A DNA stretch of 64,000 nt, taken from the NCBI GenBank assembly GCA_018136815.1, contig CM030938.1, positions 2,020,202-2,084,201 on the forward strand, given 5' to 3'. Each line of letters starts with the position of its first letter. Position 1 is the stretch's first letter. Below the pieces are notes generated by a model. That model was given only the letters and a program-made list of their open reading frames with translations. It was not told the DNA's origin and searched no databases. The DNA comes from Isochrysis galbana (lineage: Eukaryota > Haptophyta > Isochrysidales > Isochrysidaceae). Below, one piece after another: positions 55,310 through 64,000 of the stretch. Position numbers and translations under genes: made by a program.

Positions 55310-55409
55310 NNNNNNNNNNNNNNNNNNNNNNNNNNNNNNNNNNNNNNNNNNNNNNNNNNNNNNNNNNNNNNNNNNNNNNNNNNNNNNNNNNNNNNNNNNN
55401 NNNNNNNNN
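55310..55409. other. Assembly gap (100 N)
   Basis: Exactly 100 N, the usual placeholder for a gap of unknown size. Repeats on both sides probably caused it. Confidence 1.
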
Positions 55410-56402
55410 GTTCCATAGCTTTGCCCACGTGGGGTGCAGCTTGGGGCCCGGGTGCGTTGGGCTACCCCACATGGGTTGTGAGAGTGCTCCTTCCCTGCTC
55501 ACTTTCAGAGAGGCGCTCTTAGACAGAAAGTCAGGTTCCAGGTCGACGCCTTCGAGTTTGTTGAGATGCGCAACAATGGCGCCCAAGGTCTCTTCGTCTT
55601 TAGCCTTGTGGCCCTTCTCGTACGCCGTGAAGGTGATGATGATTTTGTGAGAGTCCGGGAACTCGGCCTCTCCCTCGGGCTCGGGCTCGAGGTCTTCGTC
55701 GAGCAGGGCCACCTGTGTGACCGTGGAGGGAGACGTGGTTAGTCTTCTGTTTGGTTGTGTTTCTCTAGGGCCCAATGGGCTCAGTGTGCCTTCAGCGCTA
55801 TCGCTTCCTCTCGAGGATTTTGGGTGGGGTGTATTTTGTGTTGGCCCATTTTCGTGTTTGTGTTTGCTGTGGTGGACCTCTGAGGCCGGTGTCATGCTCG
55901 TCACCCTGGCGCCCGAGACGCGGCCTTCTGCCCGTCCTTCGTCGTCGCTGTAGAGTGCCTCTCCGGTGTCGTCTTCTCTGTTGTCTCTGTCCCCCTTGTT
56001 GGGGGCCCACAGCTGTTCAGTGTTCATGGCTTTTGTCGTCATACCCCCATGGGGGTCTTGTTTATGATGGTGCCGGGCCAGCCCCTCGCGCCGGAGCACG
56101 AGGGCGGTACCGCGGCTTTGTAGGGGCCAGGCCCGGAGGCCTTCCCTGTTGGATCGTCCCTCTTGTGTGGTGTGGCTGGGGTGGCTGTGTGGAGTGGTGT
56201 GGGTGTGCTGCATGCTGGCTGCTGCCAGCATGCAGGCTGTTGTGTCCCCGTTCTCGGGGGTGAGCGGGCGCGGCCCGCTGGCTCCTGTGCCTACCTGGTC
56301 GGGCGGGTCGTCTTGGCGTGGTCGCTTCGGCGACATTGGCGTGTCCATGAACGCTTCGTCCATGGCGGCGAGGGCGGCGGCAGCGAGGGCGGGAGGCGGC
56401 GC

Positions 56403-59400
56403 TAGGCCCAGGTCAATCCTTTTAGCAAAAGTCGCCCAAACTTGTCGGCCGAACTTGCGGGATTCTTGAAGCCGATGACCCAAACTTGTGATAATTCTTT
56501 TCGCAAGTTGTCGTGCGGCAAGTACGTCCGCAGTCCGCAGCACGTTTCCCTTAGGGACGCAAAAAAACTGCCGGCGTACTCGCGCATTGCGTGCCCGACG
56601 GTCCGACGGTCCCCACCCCGTGCACCATTAGTAGTAGTATAGGCCTGTGCTAATACATGTTTGTTCGTCATTGAGGCATTCACATCACACAATACTACAT
56701 ACAACACGGTAACACTACAAACTACAAACGACACACTTATTCTCATTCACATTGGGACTTTGTCACGTTGGTTGTTGTTGTAACGCAACATCAACGCCGC
56801 CGAAAGTTGGTCCGCCAAAGAAGACGAGCGATCGGGCCCAAACATCTTGGCAAGCAATGAAAACACTCTCTCACACGCAGCCGAATTAGGAGTCATGCTG
56901 AACGCAATCCTTGCTGCTTTCGCCCACGTGGGGAACTTGGTGTGGTTGGATGACCACCAAGCAAGAACTTCCCGTGTGAACGTTGGGACCTCCGAATGAT
57001 CGATCGTAGTCCCATCACAGGCGGCCAGGTACGCGGGAAGCTCATCCAGCAACCTTTGTCGCACGGAAGGTAAATGGCCAAATGCAGGGATCTCGACCAG
57101 CCGATGCACCCAAATTGCATCCACCTTGTTATTGGCAAAGGCGGGGTTGAATGCACGCAAGAGCCCGGTGCGCCGGTGCTGCTCTCCGCAGTGATATGGA
57201 GAGGCACACTGATCATTGAGCCGATCTTCGAGATACTGAAAAGCGCCTCGTACCTGCTGCACAAGCAATGACCATTCAGGCAAAGCAGTTGCGTCGATTG
57301 CCCGTCGCATCTCCTGTTCATCAAACACACCTAACGTCGTGCCATCGTCATACGTAATCACCCAACCTCCGCGCTGACGGGCGTCCGGCACATGCGAGAT
57401 CACACCCTTAAACCAGCGGTGGTAGGGAGCTTCATAGTACTCATTGGTTTTGGTGCCTACATCCAGCTTTGCACCGGCACGCAACAAGCTTGCGATGTTG
57501 GGCAGGTCAGAGGCTTCCTCACCCATGGTGCGCCCACGGCGACGGATACTCTCGAGAGCCTCATACACCAACAGGATCTCGAGACCATCGCCTTCAAGCT
57601 TGTATGTCGTTGTGCACAGAACCTCCACATCCATGGCGAGGGCGAGCTCCAATTGCAGCTGCCGTCCCTGTGTACGGATAATTCGAGCCATCGCCTTAGT
57701 CGTAGCATCTCCAATGCCACACTCTTCCAGCTTGGCCACGAACCTTTGCAAATCGCCGAAATTCTCCGCCAACTGCTTCATCACTTCCCAGCGGGACCAC
57801 CAGCGGATCTTTGAGTACCCCTTCATCGTGACGTGCATCATATCGAACCATAGAGTGCGAGCGATTTGGGTGTGAGAGATCAGCGTTAGCCACGGTGTCA
57901 AAAAGTCTTCAAGAACAGCTAGCTCCATATGCTCACCTGTGTGCTGCAGGGTGTGTGAGACGCACAACATATCGACAGCGTTCGGACAAAGGTCCAACAG
58001 CTTCTGGCACGCCACACCGTTAGTGGAACAGCTATCCCGCGTGATCCCGACAACCCAATCAGGCTCCAAGTTGACCTTGCGCATGGTGCTAGAGATGTGT
58101 CGAAACAGCCCTACCCCATCCATGTGCCTTTCGACCGTACTAAAACATAGAAGGCGGTTGCCGATCGCTGAGAAATTGGCATCGACAAACCGACCGCAGA
58201 CGGTCATTGCTTCCCCCATACGTGTGGTGCCGTCGAACGTGATGGTTACAAATTGTCCAGCGATCTCTTGTTGCACGAGCGCGATCTCCTTAGTCTCAAT
58301 CTTGGGAATGAATGTCTTCAGATTCGAGGATTCTGACAACGCCCTCCCACCTTTTTCGAGTAACTTTCTGAGTCTCCCTTGCACCCTCTCGAGCGGAATG
58401 CCGCTCTCTAGACAAACCTCGACGACCTCCCAACGAAAGGCGACTGTCTCTCTATCGACGCTGCTGCCGGCCTCGTCCGGATACTGCTCGTAGTAGTCAT
58501 CCATGAAGGACTTCCGCTCGTTCTTGGACTCCTCTGCCTTGAAGTACAAAGCCTTGTTCGACGTGTGCTTGTTCGAGAGAATGTGACCTTTGAAGATGGA
58601 GAACGCCAAGGAGATCTCTTCCTTGCATGCCCGACAAAATATCTTCGCGCCGGACGGCGTAAAGGTCTCATCGGGGTAAGCCTTGATGCGGTCCGTTGGC
58701 GTGACTTGTTTGGGCTCGGGTGTCTTCCGCGCCGAGCCTTGCCGCGCGCGGCGCAAGCCGAGGGGAGGCAACTGCCTCATCTGTCGGTCTCGCTCGATGG
58801 CTGCCAGCGGGGGCGGGACATTGCCAACTTCATTTCCTTGCGAGTGCAAGGGCCCTCCGTTGTCCCTCGACGTCCCCAAGGAGGAGGAAGGAAAATTCGC
58901 GGTGCTCGATGACGCGCCTAAGGTCGACGCCGAATCTCTTTGTTCGAGCTCCGAGGACCGCACCCAGCGAGTAGACATCTTTTGCTGCTCCACCAAGAAG
59001 AACTCCACCTGCACGAGCTCGGTGGTGGCGTACATGGTGCCCGCGCCCGTGTGCTTGACCGTGCACTTGCCCAGGTTCTTGTGCCACATCTCTGCGCCGA
59101 CGCTCACCTCCGCCGCCTTGGTCAGGTCGATGCCATCGATGCCCGTGTCGTTGTCGTAGCTGCCGTCGCTGTCGTCGGACTCAACGATGCTCGTGGAGCG
59201 GCGCGAGGGCGCGGTCCCAGCCCTGTCGGTCTCGGTCTCCATCTCCATGGCCTTGTCGCCGCCGTTGTCGCTCGCCTCCTCGTTCTCCTCGTTCTCCTCA
59301 TCCTCAACTAAGCGCGCGCACCGCTGCTCAGCGCTGACGCCTTCCTCATCGCCGTCCGCGAGCGACGCGACGCGGCTTCGCGTACAATGGCGCTTACCTG

Positions 59401-59819
59401 TGAGGGGCAAAGGCAGGGGTTGAGATGCGGGCCCACGGGCTCGCGCACGGGCGCAGCAGACCAGCAGGCGGAAGGGGCAGGCATGGCTCACCTCCTCGGC
59501 CCGCCATGCGCGTGCGGCCGCCGCGGGCTTTCATTCTCCTGACATCAAGAGCACAAGAGCACCCCAGTTTATCTTAATAAAACGTCTTGTTTATGTGAGT
59601 AAGAAAAATTTTCTGTGAAAAGGCAGGGGAACGTGACCATATTGTATTCTACTGTAGGGGGGGGCATTTTACTCCTAGATAGGGGGTTATACGATTAGAA
59701 AGGGGGGTCGCCCGCCCCCAAACTTGTGGCTCACTTGTAGAGAGGGCCCAAACTTGTGACAAGTTGGAGCAGCCGCCCAAACTTGCAGAAAAATTTGCAA
59801 AAGGATTGACCTGGGCCTA
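56403..59819 (-). mobile_element. Complete hAT transposon with 8-bp target duplication
   Basis: Both ends carry TAGGCCCAGGTCAATCCTTTT as terminal inverted repeats. They are flanked by GGCGGCGC at 56395-56402 and 59820-59827. Subterminal CAAACTTG motifs recur on both sides, as hAT transposase sites often do. The 3417-bp element encodes one transposase. A 487-bp 5' copy lies at 20498-20984 on the other strand. Confidence 0.92.
56747..59507 (-). CDS. hAT transposase with Tudor-like insertion
   Basis: Exon 1 (59507-59492, 16 bp, MAGRG) and exon 2 (59397-56747) join across a 94-bp GT-AG intron to 888 residues. The N-terminal part is acidic and Ser/Glu-rich, with a first Tudor-like stretch (VGAEMWHKNLGKCTVKH). 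A degenerate BED-like finger follows (IFCRACKEEISLAFSIFKGH). The RNase H-like core is recognisable: VTITFDGTTRMGE, VVGITRDSCSTNG, MLCVSHTLQH. Around residues 660-705 there is an insertion RWFKGVISHVPDAR, GGWVITYDDGTT, resembling a Tudor/Agenet barrel. The hAT dimerisation end is intact (ARIAFSMTPNSAACERVFS). The frame is uninterrupted, so it may be active. Confidence 0.85.
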
Positions 59820-59836
59820 GGCGGCGCGCGCTCCAT

Positions 59837-60718
59837 GACCCTATCAGTTTACTGATAGTTGCGGTTGGATATGGGATATGTGGATATTGCGCAAATGATG
59901 ACTCGATCTCGATGCCAATGGCCAATGTGTCAATGCCGTTCTGAGTCAGAGTGAGAGTGGCTCGCAGCTCGCAGCTCGCAGTGAGCAGTGACGCAATCTT
60001 TCTATTTCACTAATGGTAGATGGTAGTTTGATGTGCCAGTTCTAGCTCGTTTGTGCTCTATGATCTATGATATCTATATATATGCTCTGCAGAGGACAAA
60101 GATAGCATATTCAGTATTCATAGCCAGAAGCAAAAGCCAGCGAAGCGAAACTAGTGGGCAAGTTGGAGCAAGTTGGGAAGGAAGGTGGGTATTTACTTTT
60201 ACTTTTAGGGTATTTACTTTTACGGGAGCAAGTGAGCCAGGCAAGTTGGGTGTTTACGTTTACGTTTACGAGAAGCAAGTCTGAAGTCTGGGCAAGGGAC
60301 AAGGGCCTCCAACACACACTTCTCAAAGCACAAGTACTTCCTGCTCCCTGCTCCCTCGTATTTTCTATTCGAGAGGAGAGGTAGAAAGTTTAGAAGTAGA
60401 AGAGGAGAGGGAGCAAGCGATGGCAATGGGGAGGGAGGGGGGGGCGGGGAGCATCATGAATTAGGAAGAATCAGGTGACCAGGAATCTATCGAAAAAAGC
60501 GGGAGGAGAAGGAGGAAAGAGAGAGCGCCTGCTGCTGCAGATGTGTGCAACGACGCCACACACAGTCAGCCAAAAGAAGGAAGGTGGGCTTTCTCCTCTA
60601 TTCTCGAGCCTTTTCTCTTCTACCCGTGTTCTGGGCAAGGGAAGGGAGGAGAACGCCTGCAATCGAAGTCCGTCCAACAGTGGGACAGAGTAGCCGGTCC
60701 TCGCCGCCCACCGCTTGG
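59837..60718. other. Intergenic, upstream of the zincin gene
   Basis: It includes the LINE head (59837-59865) and short TTTACTTTTA and TTTACG repeats at 60185-60270 on both strands. GA-rich sequence lies at 60370-60530. No gene is seen. Confidence 0.45.
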
Positions 60719-63700
60719 ATGCTGCCCGCGGTGAAAGAGAGCGGGAATATGGAGCTCGGCATGAATGAGCTCGCCCCCGCGCGGCCCAGCCGCCACCGCT
60801 CGCTGAGCCGCCTTATCCGGCCAGAAGAGGAGGTTGGCCTAGGCGCCTTCTCAGCCGCTCTCTTCTTTGGCGCATGGCTCGTGCCGGTCACACTGCTCGT
60901 GGGCATCTTCGGACTAGGGCTCGCGAGCTATTCGAGCCCCATCGCCTCGTTGCCCCTTCTCCAGGTACAGAACCTGACGGCCGAGGTGGTGCAGGAAGTC
61001 GAGCGAAAGCCTGCGCCGGAAGTTGTTACGCCGGCGGCGCCAGGTATTCCACCGCGCGCCTTCGATCCACTATCGGCTTACCATAACCTCGAGGTGATGA
61101 ACAACGCGACGGAGGGCTTCTTTCGCATGCTGTGGGAGGAAAAATCGGCGAGACTTTGGTTTGAGGTGGCTGCCGATGATCTCGGATCGGAGTTTGTAGT
61201 GTCCGCCATGGTGGGCAAGGGTGATGGCACTGTGGCGCTCTTGCATCAACCGCACACTGCATCCGAGCGGAATGTATTCAAGTTCGAAGACTCACCTCAC
61301 GTCGAGGGGACTCTTGACCTTATCGCGCCGCAGTACGAGCTGCGAGTGCCCCCTGCAAACGGGACCATCAGCAAAGAGATGCTCGCATCTGCGGCCTGGC
61401 CTGGCTATGTGCGCACCTTTGAAGGGACCAAGGTCTATGGCTGGGCCACACGTCCGAATGCCAGCTCGGCACGATACCAGGCTGTTGTTGCGGACGGCAC
61501 GTGCGATATTGTGCTATGGAGGAACGCATCTGACCCAGTGATTCGACCGACGGAAGGGTGCGAGCCATACTCTCTCAACCAAACGTCGTGGCTCATTGAC
61601 GTGACCACATGGCTTGTCAGCGGCGCGGGAGTCCTGTCGAGCCCGCTCTCAGGCGGCCGTCTCGTGTCGGCAAAGGCATTCCCAGCCAATGCCGAAGTAG
61701 CTGTTCAGACTACAGACCTAGAAATCCGACTGTCCATCGCAAAACTGCCGCCGCCATTGCCAATCGCACGAGTGGCTGACGACCGCGTCGGCTATTGGAA
61801 CCTCCACTACACCGAGGTTGGGTCATCGGCTACAGGCGAGCTAAGTGAGCGCACTACCAACCGCAAAGTGGACGTCATACATCGATGGCGGCTAGAGCCT
61901 GCTGATCCATCGATCGACGTTGCCGAGGAAGTCGCTGCTGAACGACTGGTCGTGCCCCATAAGCCCATCACCTTCTATATTGACCCCTCTGTCCCTGAGC
62001 GATGGCGCGCAGCCATGCGCCGCGGAGTTGAAGCGTGGCTCCCGGCATTCGAACAGGCTGGCTGGCGCGACGCCATCCGGGCGGTCCTGCCTGGGGAACC
62101 TGACTGGCCGGAAGACTACTCCGCCGCCGACATACGCTATGCGTCCATCTCGTGGGCCATTTCGATGGACCGCGTCTACGCAGTTGGGCCACACACTTAT
62201 GATCCTCGCACTGGCGAGATTCTGGATGCTGATATCATGTTTGCTCACTCTTGGATCGATGCATGGATCTCGGGATTTGAAGCTGAATCTGGAGGGGCGG
62301 GTGTTTCCGATATGATATCCCGCGGACATGGGCACGTCCGCGACGGCCTGCACACGATAGCTCAACATGCTACCCAGGATGCTGCTGCTGGGGCCGGCCG
62401 GCTTGAGCGCAGATTGCGCCAATCGCAACGCCAAGTAGACGCGGCACTAGGAGAGCTCTCAGATTCCCATAGCTCATATCCTGACGGGCACGAGATTCTT
62501 CCACATTCGGACGACTATGTCTCTCCTGAGGCCCATGGGCACCGCCATGGCCACGATGCGCATCCAGGGCCTTGCGGCTTGGCAGCTGCCTCGCAAGCGC
62601 GTGAGGCCATTGGCATTCTCCGTGCGAAGCTGCAGCTTGATGGCGTTATCGGTGAGGGAGACCCTGTGCCCGAGGAGTATGTTGAGGCGGGGCTCGTCGA
62701 GGTGACGATGCACGAGGTTGGACACACGCTTGGGCTCCGGCATAATTTCCGGGCCTCTGCTGCATATTCCTTTGCCCAGCTCTCGGATCCTACGTTCACT
62801 GCGGAACATGGTTTTGCCTCCTCTGTCATGGACTATGTGGGAGCATTTCTCCCCTCCAATCGGTCGTTTGCAGTGATTGGGTCCGAGGACGCGGCGGTGG
62901 ACGTGACGGTTGCCAGAGCTCACGAGGCGCAGGCTGGGCGCTCCGTAAAGCCCGTAACGGCACATGGCTACAACCCTTTTGCTTCGGGTGTTGGCGTATA
63001 CGACCGGCACGCGATTGAGTATGGATACAAGGTGTTCTCCGGCGAAGTTTCTGGGAGGCCTCTAGAGCAGCTCGCCACCCTCGCCGCGCGCGGCTCGACC
63101 GAGCGCGAGCTCGCCTTTGCAACGGACGAAGATGGCCCGCGCACGGACGGCGTGGATCCACACACCTCGCTCTATGACATGTCCGACGACCCTATCGGAT
63201 TCCACGCCGATTCGCTCGCGCTTGCACAGCAGCTACTCGCTAGTGCCGCTCAGCGCGCTGTGCTCGACGGGGAATCCTGGACGCGGTTGCTGCCGAGCGT
63301 TCAGCATTACATGAGAGCAGCGCTCCGCGCAGGCACCTACAGTGCCAAGTATATTGGTGGGTTCAGCTTCTCAAAGGCACACAAAGGCGACACTGGCGCC
63401 ACAAGCGTGTCGCAAGCAGTCGTTAAGCCAGTTCCCGCTGCCGAGCAATGGCGAGCGCTGCGGCTGATCCTGCAGATTATTTCGGACGACTTTTGGGTCC
63501 CGGCGACACGTGCCCTACGTTCCCTGCCCAAGAGGACAGGCTGGTGCAAGGGTCTAGATCGCTATTGCTATGGCGTTGGCCCGGCCGAATTGCTAGCTCA
63601 AGTGCAGGAGACACGCGTGATGCTCTTGCACACGCTCGTCCAGCCGCACCGGCTAGCTGGTCTCCAGCAAGCTGAGTGGGAGGGGCTAGAAGCGGCCGGT

Positions 63701-64000
63701 GACGGCGTCACCGACGCACCAGCAGAGGCACAGTCGGCTTGGGAGGTGGCCTGGCTGCGGCCTCCGGTGCCGCTCACGTTGCCATCGTTTGCGGCCTCCA
63801 CACCGAGCACTGGCTCACTCCTGCGCGCCATACATTCCGTGGTGAGCGGAGCAAGCGGTGCCTCCTTATCGATGCCGGCGTCTAGCAGCGCGGTGGTAGC
63901 GGCAGAAACGAAGGCACGCCACTCAGTCGAGCGCGTGTGGGTCTCGATCCTTGCCGACATGTCAGACGGAACGGGCGAAGCTGCGGCTGTCGCCACCTCA
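60719..64000 (+). CDS. Membrane-anchored zincin metalloprotease (DUF5117/DUF4953-like), partial
   Basis: One open frame runs from ATG 60719 to the window edge, 1094 codons without a stop, so the 3' end is missing. Residues 1-40 are basic and cytosol-like. They are followed by a membrane segment (FSAALFFGAWLVPVTLLVGIF), giving a type II-like topology with the bulk in the lumen or outside the cell. The ectodomain first shows the DUF5117-like region (LWFEVAADDLGSEFVVSAMV, and later RWRLEP). Then comes the catalytic signature HEVGHTLGLRHNF at residues 665-677, with two zinc-binding His, the catalytic Glu and a third His. A Met-turn-like SVMDYVGAFLP follows. This matches the EcxA-like/DUF4953 zincin family. 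A His-rich loop lies before the active site. Substrate is unknown. Confidence 0.85.
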   Translation, partial: MLPAVKESGNMELGMNELAPARPSRHRSLSRLIRPEEEVGLGAFSAALFFGAWLVPVTLLVGIFGLGLASYSSPIASLPLLQVQNLTAEVVQEVERKPAPEVVTPAAPGIPPRAFDPLSAYHNLEVMNNATEGFFRMLWEEKSARLWFEVAADDLGSEFVVSAMVGKGDGTVALLHQPHTASERNVFKFEDSPHVEGTLDLIAPQYELRVPPANGTISKEMLASAAWPGYVRTFEGTKVYGWATRPNASSARYQAVVADGTCDIVLWRNASDPVIRPTEGCEPYSLNQTSWLIDVTTWLVSGAGVLSSPLSGGRLVSAKAFPANAEVAVQTTDLEIRLSIAKLPPPLPIARVADDRVGYWNLHYTEVGSSATGELSERTTNRKVDVIHRWRLEPADPSIDVAEEVAAERLVVPHKPITFYIDPSVPERWRAAMRRGVEAWLPAFEQAGWRDAIRAVLPGEPDWPEDYSAADIRYASISWAISMDRVYAVGPHTYDPRTGEILDADIMFAHSWIDAWISGFEAESGGAGVSDMISRGHGHVRDGLHTIAQHATQDAAAGAGRLERRLRQSQRQVDAALGELSDSHSSYPDGHEILPHSDDYVSPEAHGHRHGHDAHPGPCGLAAASQAREAIGILRAKLQLDGVIGEGDPVPEEYVEAGLVEVTMHEVGHTLGLRHNFRASAAYSFAQLSDPTFTAEHGFASSVMDYVGAFLPSNRSFAVIGSEDAAVDVTVARAHEAQAGRSVKPVTAHGYNPFASGVGVYDRHAIEYGYKVFSGEVSGRPLEQLATLAARGSTERELAFATDEDGPRTDGVDPHTSLYDMSDDPIGFHADSLALAQQLLASAAQRAVLDGESWTRLLPSVQHYMRAALRAGTYSAKYIGGFSFSKAHKGDTGATSVSQAVVKPVPAAEQWRALRLILQIISDDFWVPATRALRSLPKRTGWCKGLDRYCYGVGPAELLAQVQETRVMLLHTLVQPHRLAGLQQAEWEGLEAAGDGVTDAPAEAQSAWEVAWLRPPVPLTLPSFAASTPSTGSLLRAIHSVVSGASGASLSMPASSSAVVAAETKARHSVERVWVSILADMSDGTGEAAAVATS

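Larger units (their letters stand above)
55410..59836 (-). pseudogene. LINE-like ORF interrupted by a hAT transposon
   Basis: On the minus strand ATG at 59836-59834 begins MERAP, preceded by the palindromic head CTATCAGT-AA-ACTGATAG. After five codons the frame is broken by the hAT element (56403-59819). It resumes at 56402 in the same frame with PPALAAAALAAMDEAF and then SPKRPRQDDPPDQ. A Pro/Thr/Ser-rich region follows, then an acidic patch and the conserved IVAHLNKLEGVDLEPDF block also seen at about 44960 in the other copy. It reaches the gap at 55409, so its C-terminus is unknown. Confidence 0.7.

Noticed and set aside
1-64000. tRNA or rRNA genes
   Set aside because: I scanned by eye for T-arm (GGTTCRANYCC) and conserved rRNA blocks and found no supported candidate. 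A tRNAscan-SE and Infernal run would decide.

Overview
The window looks like nuclear DNA of a unicellular alga with a red-lineage secondary plastid, most plausibly a haptophyte or a related chromist. This rests on sequence features only. Genes have GT-AG introns, intergenic DNA is GC-rich with long strand-biased CT/GA tracts, and mobile DNA is abundant. Three predicted plastid proteins (a Tab2-like RNA-binding protein, GUN4 and a small two-helix protein) start with a signal peptide followed by a transit-like stretch, the bipartite leader of four-membrane plastids. A 100-N gap at 55310-55409 shows this is a draft assembly.

Layout. 1-1055: dispersed repeats. 1302-4735 (-): valyl-tRNA synthetase, with an in-frame upstream extension that resembles a mitochondrial presequence. 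5.1-7.1 kb: an inverted-repeat element and tandem repeats. 7375-7776 (+): small plastid-targeted membrane protein. 8.8-17.5 kb: gene-poor, with repeats, low-complexity DNA, a piggyBac-like MITE and a retroelement copy. 18036-19431 (+): Tab2-like gene whose intron carries a 65-bp-arm inverted repeat. 20.1-22.0 kb: a pile-up of retroelement and hAT fragments. 22402-24351 (-): secreted haem peroxidase. 25763-30622 (-): three-exon gene for a kringle plus tandem DUF229 protein. 30753-31301 (+): DUF6314-like protein. 33537-35279 (+): BACK-kelch protein. 36517-37491 (-): GUN4, resolved into four exons. 37.7-39.3 kb: decayed piggyBac transposase. 41290-43767 (+): J-domain protein with X, PDZ-like and PH-like domains. 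44285-46716 (+): LINE-derived element with an intact ORF. 47850-48784 (-): complete non-autonomous retroelement with a 16-bp target duplication. 49938-53246 (-): PPEF/RdgC-like phosphatase with EF-hand-like segments, five exons. 54502-60 kb: a BED-finger/hAT-like fragment, the gap, and a LINE-derived ORF split by an intact hAT transposon with an 8-bp target duplication. 60719 to the window end (+): a membrane-anchored zincin metalloprotease that runs off the edge.

The cellular genes do not form one pathway. Two concern photosynthesis: GUN4 for chlorophyll synthesis and Tab2-like for plastid translation. Three carry secretory leaders or anchors and may act at the cell surface or in the endomembrane system: the peroxidase, the kringle-DUF229 protein and the zincin.

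The least expected signal is in the mobile DNA. A LINE-like family and its short non-autonomous relatives share a 5' head. It is a perfect short palindrome (arms 7-8 bp, loop 2-4 nt) followed by an ATGG-containing start. The arms differ between copies but stay complementary, which suggests that a 5' hairpin is maintained as a structure.
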